A stretch of DNA of 11,028 bases from Alphaproteobacteria bacterium MarineAlpha9_Bin7. Lineage in GTDB: Bacteria > Pseudomonadota > Alphaproteobacteria > UBA7887. The translations under genes and the position numbers were made by a program. Where the stretch lies: positions 1-11,028 of the forward strand of contig PTKD01000046.1 in the NCBI GenBank assembly GCA_002938115.1. The letters are read 5' to 3'. The notes under the pieces were generated by a model that saw only the letters and a list, made by a program, of their open reading frames with translations, ran no database searches and was not told the DNA's origin. This document shows, piece by piece, positions 1 to 7,676 of the stretch (positions are counted from its first letter, which is position 1; every line of letters begins with the position of its first letter).

Positions 1-492
1 TGGGTCGCTACACAAAACCAATTATCTCTACATGTGTCTGGAGTTTTGGTGGATACTGGCATGGCGTGGGTGGAAAAATTGAGCGGGCCCGCACGCACCT
101 TTCAAGCAGCTGCCGTGCTTTTCCTGGCACTGATCATATTGGCGACAATATCGGCTGTGTCTCTGGCGGTGCGCGCGGCGCTCGCTATTCATAGTGATAC
201 TATAGAAGTGATGCATTTGCTCGGTGCGGAGGACGACTACATTATACGCCAGTTTCAACGCCGATTTGCTGGTTTAGCCACTCGTGGCGGAATTGCAGGT
301 ACTACCCTCGCAGTGATAACTATGTTTACCATAAATTACGTCCCAACCCGTTTAGAAGTGCAATTACTTCCGTCGTATGAAATAAGCACTGGGTGCTGGG
401 TGGCGGTTGTTGCCATGCCGGTGCTGATAATAATTGTGTCGGCGGTGTCGGTGCGAAGAGTCGTGGGGAGAAAACTCTCCAGTATGCTCTGA
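1..492 (+). CDS. ftsX: Cell division protein FtsX, C-terminal part (5' end outside window)
   Basis: FtsX is the integral membrane partner of the ATPase FtsE. The FtsEX complex sits at the division septum and transmits ATP hydrolysis to peptidoglycan hydrolase control. The reading frame is open from base 1 with no stop, so the gene begins upstream; a GTG at 34 is internal, not the start. About 163 residues are visible. They show three hydrophobic segments: one around AAAVLFLALIILATISAV, one after the RGG motif, and a last one before the basic tail RRVVGRK. The stretch EVMHLLGAEDDYIIRQFQRRF between the first two is the typical FtsX/FtsX-like permease signature (xVMxLLGAxxxxIxxxFxxxF). It stops 5 bases before ydcF, so the two are probably co-transcribed, with ftsE expected upstream. 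The family call is secure; the symbol rests on the motif plus the ydcF-plsC neighbourhood. Confidence 0.88.
   Translation, partial: WVATQNQLSLHVSGVLVDTGMAWVEKLSGPARTFQAAAVLFLALIILATISAVSLAVRAALAIHSDTIEVMHLLGAEDDYIIRQFQRRFAGLATRGGIAGTTLAVITMFTINYVPTRLEVQLLPSYEISTGCWVAVVAMPVLIIIVSAVSVRRVVGRKLSSML
465..480 (+). other. Small hairpin at ftsX 3' end, before ydcF start
   Basis: GGGGAG and CTCTCC can pair (six pairs, one G-U) around an AAAA loop. It lies inside the last ftsX codons, 17 bases before the ydcF ATG. No T-run follows, so it is not an intrinsic terminator. It might influence ftsX-ydcF coupling, but a chance hairpin is just as likely. Confidence 0.2.
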
Positions 493-497
493 TTACT

Positions 498-1127
498 ATG
501 ATAGTTTCTGAACACTTCCGATTACGGTTGATACATTATCGGGTCTTTATCTGGTCGGTCCTAGGCGTATTGTTTGTCGGCTTGGTAGGATTTTTTGTAT
601 TTGCAGCCGCAGCACCTCGTGTTGCGGAGCCTCCTTCGCGGACAACAGATGCTATCGTGGTGTTGACCGGCGGTAGCGAGCGTTTGATCACGGGTCTAGA
701 CTTATTGCATGACGGTTGGGCGCAGAAAATGTTGGTATCCGGTGTGTCGAGTGCGGTAGATATAAACACACTTCTGGCTGCAGTTAAAAGAGATGCCAAC
801 GACTTTAGTGACCAAATCGACATTGGGCATAGCGCCCGTGACACTCTTGGCAATGCTAGAGAGGCGGCGGAATGGATGGGCAACCATGGTTTTGAGAGTT
901 TGCACTTAGTTACGGCCGGGTACCATATGCTTCGCAGTCGTAAAGAATTCGAGCATGTCATGCCGAAAGTGGAGATAGTGCCGTATCCTGTATTCCCCGT
1001 TAGTGTTCACCTCGATCAGTGGTGGTTGTGGCCAGGGACTACAGCTTTGCTGATAAATGAGTACGTTAAATTTTTGGCTAGCTGCTTGCGTTCTTCGATA
1101 GAACCCCGTGGAAATCTCAGAAAATGA
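498..1127 (+). CDS. YdcF family (DUF218/SanA-like) membrane protein
   Basis: A 209-residue protein of the YdcF/ElyC/SanA (DUF218) superfamily, which are inner-membrane-anchored proteins linked to envelope maintenance; no enzymatic activity is firmly established for this branch. One membrane helix lies at about residues 15-38, then the DUF218 fold: DAIVVLTGGSERL (51-63) with the Rossmann-like first strand, LLHDGWAQKMLVSGV (69-83), the SARDTLGNA loop (112-120, matching the family's D-T-x-x-N-A motif), and LVTAGYHMLRS (137-147), equivalent to the usual LVTSxYHMxRS. The frame is open further upstream to 393, but that part overlaps ftsX in another frame and has no family resemblance. The ATG at 498, 5 bases after the ftsX stop, is therefore preferred. 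No clear Shine-Dalgarno is visible before it, which suggests coupling to ftsX. The end overlaps plsC by ATGA. Confidence 0.88.
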   Translation: MIVSEHFRLRLIHYRVFIWSVLGVLFVGLVGFFVFAAAAPRVAEPPSRTTDAIVVLTGGSERLITGLDLLHDGWAQKMLVSGVSSAVDINTLLAAVKRDANDFSDQIDIGHSARDTLGNAREAAEWMGNHGFESLHLVTAGYHMLRSRKEFEHVMPKVEIVPYPVFPVSVHLDQWWLWPGTTALLINEYVKFLASCLRSSIEPRGNLRK

Positions 1128-1849
1128 TCCTCCTTCGTTCTTTTGTGTTCAGCGTTGGGTACTACACGGGGACGTTAGTTTTGATGATAGTGTTTCTGCC
1201 AATTTTGATGCTGGATCGAAACGTCTTGCCGCGGTGTGGTTATGTCTGGTCATCTATGTTGCGATGGTGGCTTTCCGTCGTAGTTGGGGTTCGTTTTGAA
1301 ATACGAGGTGAGATCCCGAGCGGCCCGTGTTTGATTGCGGCAAAACACCAATCCGCATGGGAGGTAATTGAATTTCTTCGCCTGCTGCCAGATGCCTGTT
1401 TCGTACTTAAACGTGAATTGACCTGGATCCCGATATTCGGCTGGTATATCTCCGGGAATCGCCAAATAGTTGTTGATCGCTCGGGAGGTGCCCGTGCGCT
1501 AAAACGCATGTTGGGGGAGGCACAAATAGCGTTGAAGGCAGGTCGGCAGATTGTTGTGTTCCCTCAAGGGACAAGGGTTAAGCCTGGGGCAGCAAAAGCC
1601 TATCAGCCAGGTATAGCACTGCTCTATAATCATTTGGATGTGCGCGTCATTCCTGTTGCGTTAAATTCTGGCGTGGTCTGGGGTCCCAATAAATTTGTAA
1701 AAGTTCCTGGAACCATAGTGCTGGAGTTCCTCAGTGCAATGCCTACCGGGTTAGATTCAAGGCAGTTCATCAAGGACTTATCCGCACGAATCGAACGTGC
1801 AACCGTGGAGCTAGTTGACGAGGGGCGTCAATCTGCGGGGCAGTTCTGA
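1124..1849 (+). CDS. plsC: 1-acyl-sn-glycerol-3-phosphate acyltransferase (PlsC/LPLAT family)
   Basis: A 241-residue lysophosphatidate acyltransferase-like enzyme. The family transfers an acyl chain to the sn-2 position of lysophosphatidic acid at the inner membrane, making phosphatidic acid for phospholipid synthesis. A hydrophobic N-terminal segment (about 9-30) anchors it. LPLAT motifs appear in order: HQSAWE (75-80), in the place of the HX4D catalytic pair but with Glu instead of Asp; the RELTWIPIFGWYI block (97-109); FPQGTR (146-151), the substrate-binding FPEGTR motif with Gln for Glu; and IPVALNSG (176-183). Length is normal. The ATG overlaps the ydcF stop (ATGA), so it is the third gene of the ftsX-ydcF operon. 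A hairpin lies about 60 bases after its stop. The symbol is a family-level assignment, and the true acceptor lipid could differ. Confidence 0.88.
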   Translation: MILLRSFVFSVGYYTGTLVLMIVFLPILMLDRNVLPRCGYVWSSMLRWWLSVVVGVRFEIRGEIPSGPCLIAAKHQSAWEVIEFLRLLPDACFVLKRELTWIPIFGWYISGNRQIVVDRSGGARALKRMLGEAQIALKAGRQIVVFPQGTRVKPGAAKAYQPGIALLYNHLDVRVIPVALNSGVVWGPNKFVKVPGTIVLEFLSAMPTGLDSRQFIKDLSARIERATVELVDEGRQSAGQF

Positions 1850-1909
1850 CATGGAAACAATGCGCTGACAGGCGTATCCCAACTCAATTGATGATTGATT
1901 TTTCGTGCT

Positions 1910-1938
1910 CCGTACGGTGCGATTCGTACGGTTCTTTA
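1910..1938 (+). terminator. Probable rho-independent terminator after plsC
   Basis: CCGTACG (1910-1916) and CGTACGG (1925-1931) form a perfect 7-base-pair stem around an 8-base loop, followed by TTCTTTA. It sits between the convergent plsC and argE genes and overlaps the argE stop codon (1936-1938). The T-rich side faces the plsC direction. In the argE direction the stem is followed by an A-rich run, so it would serve as a terminator mainly for the plus-strand operon. The T-tract is short and interrupted. Confidence 0.5.
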
Positions 1939-3108
1939 TGTCCTCGATAATTGGCTTATCAGACGATGCATAAAGCGTTCACAGGCTTCTACCTGTTCAA
2001 GTTGAATGTACTCGTTGGGCTTATGGGCTTGCAGAATGCTGCCAGGCCCGCAAACAAGAGTTGCAAAACCGGCGTGTTGAAACAACCCCGCTTCGGTGCC
2101 AAATGAGATTGCGCCAGCGGGGCCGTTGTGGCCGCTCAGGGCCCGTCCAAGAGCTTCACCATCGCGGTTCCTCCCCGGCGACAGCCCAGGAACTTGAACC
2201 ACAGTTTCCGTTGCAATTCCAGTTTGCTTCGATATAGCCTGCATCTTCGGGCGTACATGCTTGTCAAGATAGTCTTCAAACGGATTGAGCACCAGCGAGT
2301 TGACGTCACTTCCGGGGATAAGTCGGGCCTCCCAATCAAAAGTACAATGGCGGGGTACTATATTGCTGGCCGTGCCGCCGTTCAGTGTTCCGATATGGAG
2401 AGTGTGGTAGGGAGGATCGAAATTTCCCAGGCCATCGGCACGATCACGCAGATCGTTGGCTAAATTATCCAGAAAATGTATTGCGTTAGCAGTGTGAAAG
2501 ATTGCGCTTACACCGCTGTCAGGGTACGCGGAATGTGCCTCGAGTCCGTTCGCAGTAGTGCGGTATCGAAATACGCCTTTATGTCGGTTGACAATCTTCA
2601 TCTCCGTCGGCTCACCGATAATTACGATCCTTGGTGAGATTCGAAGGTCCTTCATGAGAGAAACCAGTTGTGGCGCTCCTAGACAGCCCACTTCCTCGTC
2701 GTAAGATAAGGCTAAATGTATTGGCGTATGCAAATCGGCTGCCATAAATTGCGGAAGCATAGATAAAAATATTGCCGGAAAACTTTTCATGTCGGACGTT
2801 CCGCGGCCATAAAGTTTGTCATTCTTCAGGGTCATTGAGAAAGGATTGCTATGCCACTCCTGTCCATCGACCGGCACAACATCTGTATGGGCTGCTAGAA
2901 CGATACCGCCCTTTGTGTTAGGGCCAACCGTCGCAAAAAGGTTAGCTTTCTTGTTGCCAGCGTCGTACATGCGCTGGGACTCGATGCCATGCGCCGACAG
3001 ATACTCGGTCACAAAATTGATAAGTTCCAAGTTGGAATTTCGACTTGTCGTATCAAATGAGACCAGTCGGTCTATCATTTCTATTGGAGTATACGTGGGC
3101 AAGGTCAT
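1936..3108 (-). CDS. argE: Acetylornithine deacetylase (M20A family, ArgE type)
   Basis: A cytoplasmic zinc-dependent hydrolase. ArgE removes the acetyl group from N-acetylornithine to give ornithine for arginine synthesis; related M20 enzymes take other N-acyl amino acids. From the ATG at 3108 it has 390 residues, a normal length. Metal and catalytic motifs are intact: AAHTDVVPVDG (first metal His, about 74), GRGTSDMKS (bridging Asp, about 106), SYDEEVG (catalytic and metal Glu pair, about 138-139), GEPTE (metal Glu, about 166) and the late QAHKPNE (metal His, about 362). The N-terminus PIEMIDRLVSFDTTS is typical of the alphaproteobacterial ArgE group. A TTG at 3141 would add 11 residues with no family resemblance and no clear ribosome site, so ATG 3108 is chosen. 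It is divergent from a peptide-type ABC importer, which leaves open a role in cleaving imported acyl amino acids or dipeptides. Confidence 0.9.
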   Translation of the reverse strand: MTLPTYTPIEMIDRLVSFDTTSRNSNLELINFVTEYLSAHGIESQRMYDAGNKKANLFATVGPNTKGGIVLAAHTDVVPVDGQEWHSNPFSMTLKNDKLYGRGTSDMKSFPAIFLSMLPQFMAADLHTPIHLALSYDEEVGCLGAPQLVSLMKDLRISPRIVIIGEPTEMKIVNRHKGVFRYRTTANGLEAHSAYPDSGVSAIFHTANAIHFLDNLANDLRDRADGLGNFDPPYHTLHIGTLNGGTASNIVPRHCTFDWEARLIPGSDVNSLVLNPFEDYLDKHVRPKMQAISKQTGIATETVVQVPGLSPGRNRDGEALGRALSGHNGPAGAISFGTEAGLFQHAGFATLVCGPGSILQAHKPNEYIQLEQVEACERFMHRLISQLSRT

Positions 3109-3222
3109 TGCATTGGTGGACTCGATCTTTTGGAGAGACAATGTAAGCTGGGAAGTCCCACGGACGCCAGAACAGTTTTAGCGATCATGATTTGGATTCA
3201 ACGATAGTTAGGATTACGGATT
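3109..3222. promoter_or_regulatory. Divergent intergenic region between argE and the ABC importer operon
   Basis: This roughly 115-base gap separates divergently transcribed genes, so promoters for both are expected here. I cannot pick out convincing -35/-10 pairs or an operator. The first 33 bases may be coding if argE uses the TTG at 3141. Confidence 0.35.
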
Positions 3223-3225
3223 TTG
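3210..3225 (+). promoter_or_regulatory. Ribosome binding site and TTG start of the binding protein
   Basis: AGGA at 3210-3213 lies 9 bases before a TTG at 3223. The only nearby upstream ATG in the same frame (3187) meets a TAG after six codons. The next in-frame Met (codon 34) would remove the signal peptide. The TTG start is therefore well supported. Confidence 0.6.
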
Positions 3226-4815
3226 CTCTCGTTAAAATTCGTCGGACAGACCTTAGTTATTGCAGCGGTTTTTCTGGGGCCTGTTAATTGTTGGTCTGCA
3301 ACTCCGACAAATATCCTTGTGATGGCTAAATCCCTCGATGACTTGATTACGCTTGACCCTGCTGAAGCGTTTGAGTTTTCTGGCACCGAAATTATAGGCA
3401 ACCTCTACGATCGCTTATTTGAAGCCAATCGTGTTGGCCCTGGCGAACCAACACCTAGTTTGGCCCAGAGTTGGTCCGTTAGTGAGGATGGTCGTAGTTA
3501 TGAGTTTCTGTTGAAGGAAGGGCCGGTTTTCGAAAATGGGAGGCCAGTCTCCGCTTTTGATGTTGTTTTTTCGCTCAGGCGTTCAGTCATCCTAAACAAG
3601 ACCCCCTCGTTTATTTTGTCCCAATTGGGATTTACCAAGCAAAACGTTGGAGCCAGAGTGCGAGCAATTGATGCGCGGCGGTTTGTGCTCGAAACGGATC
3701 GTGACTACGCGCCGTCCCTTGTTATGAACATTCTGAGTTCGGCGATGACCTCTATCGTAGATAGAGAAGTTGTGCTGGCTCACGAACAGGACGGCGATCT
3801 CGGCCACGAATGGTTACGGTCCCACAGTGCCGGTTCTGGCCCATTCCGACTGCATCGTTGGAACGTGGGAGAATACGTGATGTTGGAGGCAAATCACGAA
3901 TATCCGAACGCATCAACGAAGATCGAACGATTCGTAATCCGTGATATTCGAGAACCAGCGACGCAAAGACTCATGTTGATCCGCGGTGACATTGATATTG
4001 CTCGCGATCTTGGTCCTGATCAGATCGCGGCACTTGCTGAGGAACCCGGTATTGCCACGTGGTCCGCACCTCAGGCGCGTATTTTTTACATGGCTCTTAA
4101 TCAAAAAAATCCAATCCTTGCTCTCACTCAAGTTCAGCTGGCCATCCGTTATTCCATTGATTATCAAAATATCGTTCGGCACTTGCTTCCAGGTCGTGCT
4201 GAAGTTCATCAAGCGTTTTTGCCAAAGGGTTTTATTGGCGCGCTGAAGGAAACGCCCTTCGTTCTAGATACGGCGCGGGCGCGCCGATTGCTTATTGAGG
4301 CGGGGCACGGCAAGGGTTTTTCAATTAAAGCAGATGTGCGTTCAGACCCGTTAGCTTTGCAAATTGCTCAAGCGATCCAGGCGAGCCTCGCTGAAGCTGG
4401 AATTGTGATGGATTTACAGCCAGGCGACGGCAAGCAGGTGTTAACGAAGTATCGGGCCCGCCGACACGATGTATATTTAGGTTACTGGGGTCCGGATTAT
4501 CTTGATCCGCATTCTAATGCTGCAGCATTTGCTCGTAACGTGAACAACGCCAACGATGCCGTTGATAAGACGTTGGCTTGGAGGAATAGCTGGGAAATCC
4601 CAGATATTACTCGACGCACCGATGAGGCAACATTAGTGCGGGACCCGTCCGACCGGGCGGAGGCTTATCGAAAACTGCAACGTAGTCTGCAAACAAATTC
4701 TCCGTTCATTATTCTTTTTCAAGAAAGAGCTTTATTTGCTATGCGAAAAGAAGTTACCGGCTTGGAGGTAGGTTTGACTGCTGATCAGATACGTTACGAA
4801 CGTGTTTCGAAATAA
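3223..4815 (+). CDS. ABC transporter periplasmic substrate-binding protein (SBP_bac_5, DppA/OppA-like)
   Basis: A 530-residue family 5 solute-binding protein, the periplasmic receptor of a Dpp/Opp-type importer; the family binds peptides, opines, nickel complexes or sugars oligomers, and the ligand here cannot be read from sequence. A short Sec signal peptide (hydrophobic core about 9-20) probably ends at the WSA site near residue 26. There is no lipobox in the right place, so it is likely soluble. Family marks include LDPAEAFEFSG (about 44-54), the SLAQSWSVSEDGRSYEF block with GRPVSAFDVVFSLRR (about 79-120), a GSGPFRLHRW segment mid-protein, and the C-terminal GYWGPDYLDPHSN, comparable to the DppA W-x-x-DYPDP loop. 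It starts at TTG 3223 and lies 8 bases upstream of the first permease, as the first gene of a five-gene transport operon. Confidence 0.9.
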   Translation: MLSLKFVGQTLVIAAVFLGPVNCWSATPTNILVMAKSLDDLITLDPAEAFEFSGTEIIGNLYDRLFEANRVGPGEPTPSLAQSWSVSEDGRSYEFLLKEGPVFENGRPVSAFDVVFSLRRSVILNKTPSFILSQLGFTKQNVGARVRAIDARRFVLETDRDYAPSLVMNILSSAMTSIVDREVVLAHEQDGDLGHEWLRSHSAGSGPFRLHRWNVGEYVMLEANHEYPNASTKIERFVIRDIREPATQRLMLIRGDIDIARDLGPDQIAALAEEPGIATWSAPQARIFYMALNQKNPILALTQVQLAIRYSIDYQNIVRHLLPGRAEVHQAFLPKGFIGALKETPFVLDTARARRLLIEAGHGKGFSIKADVRSDPLALQIAQAIQASLAEAGIVMDLQPGDGKQVLTKYRARRHDVYLGYWGPDYLDPHSNAAAFARNVNNANDAVDKTLAWRNSWEIPDITRRTDEATLVRDPSDRAEAYRKLQRSLQTNSPFIILFQERALFAMRKEVTGLEVGLTADQIRYERVSK

Positions 4816-4823
4816 ATGTTCTG

Positions 4824-5960
4824 ATGACCGATCTTCAAAGAAACTCTATTGGCTCGAAGAAAAGTCATCTCTCTCAGCAGAGTGCGCATGCGCGAGGAAA
4901 CGCAGCTGAACCAGCCCTTCTTATCCGGCCGTCTTTTATCGTGCGGTTGGGTTTTTGTATAACGCGCGTTGCACGTGCTTTAGCTAGTATTGTGGTCACA
5001 ATAATCGGCCTGTTGCTAGTAACATTTATGATTGGCAGAGTGATACCGGTTGATCCTGTGCTGGCTGTCGTAGGAGACCAGGCGAGTCCTGAAAGTTACG
5101 CTGCCGCTCGTGCGGAGATGGGCCTCGATCAGCCACTCCTTGTTCAAGTGGTTATGTATTTTGGGAAGCTAGGGCGTGGTGACCTGGGAACGAGCACGTT
5201 AACCCGACGACCTATCGTTGAGGATATTGCTCTCTACTTTCCCGCGACTCTTGAGCTTGCTACTTTGGCAACAATATTTGGCATAATTTTAGGAATTCCA
5301 GCAGGCGTGTATTCCGCGGCTCGGCGGGGGCGCCTTCCTGATCACGTCATTCGAATTATTTCGTTGTTCGGTTATTCGATGCCCACGTTTTGGCTCGGTA
5401 TGATCGGTCTTCTGGTTTTATATGCGAAACTTGGTTGGATTGCAGGGCCCGGGAGGATTGACATTCTTTATGACGGCATGGTGCCAACAGTGACGCGTCT
5501 ATTGCTGGTTGATTCATTGTTAGCAGGAAATTTTCGGGCATTCGCCAGCGCGTGCGCTCATATAGCGCTGCCATCGGCTATCTTGGGTTATTTCTCGATG
5601 GCTTATATTGCGCGCATGACCCGCAGTTTTATGATCGATCAACTCACCCAGGATCATATAGTCGCTGCGCGTGCCAAAGGGTTAAGCGAAGGGCGTGTCA
5701 TTTGGCGACACGCGCTTGGTAATGCCGCCGTACCTCTGGTCACCGTTGTTGCGCTAAGTTATGGCAGTCTGCTCGAAGGTTCTGTATTAACTGAAACGGT
5801 CTTTGCGTGGCCGGGCCTCGGGCTTTATCTCACTAACGCTCTGCTTAGCGCCGATATGAATGCAGTGCTTGGCGCCACGATAGTGATTGGGCTTGTTTTT
5901 CTGGGGTTAAATCTCGTAACAGACGCAATTTATTCTTGGATTGACCCGAGAGCCAAATGA
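4824..5960 (+). CDS. ABC transporter permease, DppB/OppB-like
   Basis: The first membrane subunit of the importer, 378 residues with the BPD_transp_1 fold. The membrane core begins near residue 45. It has an initial helix (about 52-71), the family's RVIPVDPVL block after it (72-80), ATLELATLATIFGIILGIPAG (141-161), further helices, and the cytoplasmic EAA loop AARAKGLSEGRVIWRHAL (281-298) that docks on the ATPases. The C-terminus TDAIYSWIDPRAK matches the usual YxxxDPR ending. The first about 40 residues are hydrophilic, rich in Ser, Gln and Lys, and unlike the normal very short DppB N-terminus. Either a real extension exists or translation starts further in; no strong ribosome site precedes ATG 4824. 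Its stop overlaps the next permease start (ATGA). Confidence 0.9.
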   Translation: MTDLQRNSIGSKKSHLSQQSAHARGNAAEPALLIRPSFIVRLGFCITRVARALASIVVTIIGLLLVTFMIGRVIPVDPVLAVVGDQASPESYAAARAEMGLDQPLLVQVVMYFGKLGRGDLGTSTLTRRPIVEDIALYFPATLELATLATIFGIILGIPAGVYSAARRGRLPDHVIRIISLFGYSMPTFWLGMIGLLVLYAKLGWIAGPGRIDILYDGMVPTVTRLLLVDSLLAGNFRAFASACAHIALPSAILGYFSMAYIARMTRSFMIDQLTQDHIVAARAKGLSEGRVIWRHALGNAAVPLVTVVALSYGSLLEGSVLTETVFAWPGLGLYLTNALLSADMNAVLGATIVIGLVFLGLNLVTDAIYSWIDPRAK

Positions 5961-6853
5961 AGATTGCCCGCGACGCCTCACATGCTTCGGGTGCGCCTAG
6001 TTCTCGTGGGCAGGCGAAACTGGCCCGCTTTTCATTATTCTGGCGATTGTTGAGCCAAAATTTGATGGCTATGGTGGGCTTAGGGGTTGTCATACTACTG
6101 GCAGTTGTCGCGTTGCTGGGCCCAGTTTTGTCCCCCCACGACCCATACGCTCAAGATCTGGCGGTGCGCTTAATGCCGCCCAATATGAGCTACTGGTTTG
6201 GCACAGATGAGCTGGGGCGGGATATCTTTTCGCGTGTCCTACACGGCGCACGAATTACGTTAAGCATCGTTGTATTGGTGGCAGTGATCGCAGCTCCTTT
6301 TGGACTGATCTTGGGTTGTGTCTCGGGTTATCGGGGAGGCTGGTTCGATCTCGCCATAATGCGGATCACCGATATTTTTCTGGCTTTCCCAAGGCTGATT
6401 CTGGCGCTCGCGTTTGTTGCCGCGCTGGGTCCTGGTATCGAAAATGCTGTAATTGCAATTGCTTTGACTTCTTGGCCTGTCTACGCTCGGGTCGCACGTG
6501 CGGAAACGCTCCTGGTTCGGTCAGCCAATTACGTTTCCGCAGCACGTTTGCAGGGAGCATCGTCGTGGCGTGTGATCCGCAGATATGTGATCCCAATGTG
6601 TGTCAATTCGATGGTAGTCCGAGTGACATTGGATATGGCAGGGATCATCCTGACTGCTGCTGGACTTGGTTTTTTGGGTCTTGGAGCAAAACCACCTTCC
6701 CCAGAATGGGGCGCGATGATTGCTAATGGTCGACAATACTTATTTGATCAATGGTGGTTGGCTACTATGCCAGGTTTGGCCATTTTGTTCGTGAGCCTCG
6801 GGTTTAATCTGCTTGGAGATGGCCTGCGAGACGCATTTGATCCGCGCGGTTGA
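5957..6853 (+). CDS. ABC transporter permease, DppC/OppC-like
   Basis: The second membrane subunit, 298 residues, pairing with the DppB-like protein to form the translocation pore. After a basic N-terminal tail, the first helix (about 36-58) leads into the periplasmic SPHDPYAQDLAVRLMPP segment (59-75). Next comes the signature YWFGTDELGRDIFSRVLHGA (79-98), diagnostic of the DppC/OppC group. The BPD_transp_1 helices follow, with the EAA loop SAARLQGASSWRVIRRYVIP (194-213). The C-terminal LGDGLRDAFDPRG is a standard DppC ending. ATG 5957 overlaps the stop of the upstream permease by four bases, indicating coupled translation. The next gene starts 4 bases after its stop. Confidence 0.92.
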   Translation: MKIARDASHASGAPSSRGQAKLARFSLFWRLLSQNLMAMVGLGVVILLAVVALLGPVLSPHDPYAQDLAVRLMPPNMSYWFGTDELGRDIFSRVLHGARITLSIVVLVAVIAAPFGLILGCVSGYRGGWFDLAIMRITDIFLAFPRLILALAFVAALGPGIENAVIAIALTSWPVYARVARAETLLVRSANYVSAARLQGASSWRVIRRYVIPMCVNSMVVRVTLDMAGIILTAAGLGFLGLGAKPPSPEWGAMIANGRQYLFDQWWLATMPGLAILFVSLGFNLLGDGLRDAFDPRG

Positions 6854-6857
6854 CGTG

Positions 6858-7658
6858 ATGTTGACGATTAACAATTTGCGCGTTTCTTATCGAACGTCAC
6901 GTGGCGAAGTTAGGGGGCTCGCTGGCGTAAATTTTATATGCAAGCGCGAAAAACTTGGGATCGTCGGGGAATCTGGGTCAGGGAAAACCAGTATAGGCCG
7001 GGCTATCATGGGCCTGTTGCCTCACAATGCACGTCTTTGCGCGGATGAAATGCGTTTCGAGGACAATGATTTGTTGACATGCGGTGAAACGGTTATGCGG
7101 TCGCTTCGCGGGCGCCGAATGGCAATGATATTCCAGGATCCTTTGCTCGCGCTGAATCCTGTTATGACGATTGGTGCACAAATTGTTGAGAGCTATAAGA
7201 TTCATCAAGGTCTCGATGTATCTGCTTCACGTCTGAATGGTTTACGCATGTTGCGGTCGGTTCATATAGAAAATCCCCACCAAATGTGGAGTGCCTATCC
7301 TAACGAATTATCTGGCGGCATGGCACAACGGGCGATGATAGCGATGATGTTGGCTAGTGGACCTGACTTGCTAATAGCGGACGAGCCGACATCTGCTCTG
7401 GACGTGATCTCACGTCAGGCGGTACTCCAAATCATTGATGAACTAGTTCAATCTCAGGGGATGGGATTGCTGTTCATAAGCCATGACCTTGCCTTGGTCG
7501 AAAGGTTTTGTGACCGCATTGTGGTAATACAAAATGGAGAGTCAGTTGAAACAATAAAAGCGTCAGCGCTCCGTGCGTCGGATCATCCGTATATTCGAGC
7601 GCTATTGGCTGCTCGACCGCGTCTCGTAGCGGAGGCGTTACCAACTGACCACAATTAA
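6858..7658 (+). CDS. ABC transporter ATP-binding protein, DppD/OppD-like
   Basis: The first of two ATPases powering the importer, 266 residues from ATG 6858. All nucleotide-binding motifs are present: Walker A GESGSGKTS (37-45), Q-loop Gln 93 in IFQDP, signature LSGGM (151-155; the Met form is usual in DppD/OppD), Walker B LLIADEP (171-177), and the H-loop His about 209 in ISHD. The HPYIRALLAARPRL segment marks the start of the oligo_HPY tail, but the protein ends soon after it. It is therefore shorter than the roughly 320-330 residues common in DppD. The frame is open back to an ATG at 6813 inside the permease gene, but those 15 residues do not fit the family. GTG 6855 or ATG 6858, just after the permease stop, is preferred. 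Confidence 0.9.
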   Translation: MLTINNLRVSYRTSRGEVRGLAGVNFICKREKLGIVGESGSGKTSIGRAIMGLLPHNARLCADEMRFEDNDLLTCGETVMRSLRGRRMAMIFQDPLLALNPVMTIGAQIVESYKIHQGLDVSASRLNGLRMLRSVHIENPHQMWSAYPNELSGGMAQRAMIAMMLASGPDLLIADEPTSALDVISRQAVLQIIDELVQSQGMGLLFISHDLALVERFCDRIVVIQNGESVETIKASALRASDHPYIRALLAARPRLVAEALPTDHN

Positions 7659-7661
7659 CAC

Positions 7662-7676
7662 GGGGATAGCCTTGTG
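7662..7676 (+). promoter_or_regulatory. Ribosome binding site and GTG start of second ATPase
   Basis: GGGGA at 7662-7666 is 7 bases before GTG 7674. A second GTG at 7680 is less well spaced. This supports the unusual start codon. Confidence 0.5.

Noticed and set aside
393..497. Extended YdcF N-terminus from the upstream ATG
   Set aside because: The extra 35 residues overlap ftsX in another frame and look like out-of-frame translation; ATG 498 gives a normal YdcF protein.
3109..3141. TTG start for ArgE adding 11 residues
   Set aside because: No clear ribosome site and no family similarity in the added residues; ATG 3108 fits the known ArgE N-terminus. It is not fully excluded.
5957..6853. 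Overlapping frames within the second permease gene (for example 6316-6726 plus and 6366-6596 minus)
   Set aside because: They are Cys- and Arg-rich shadow translations of a strongly supported DppC-like gene.
6813..6857. Upstream start of the first ATPase inside the permease gene
   Set aside because: It would overlap the permease by 41 bases and add residues that do not fit ABC ATPases.
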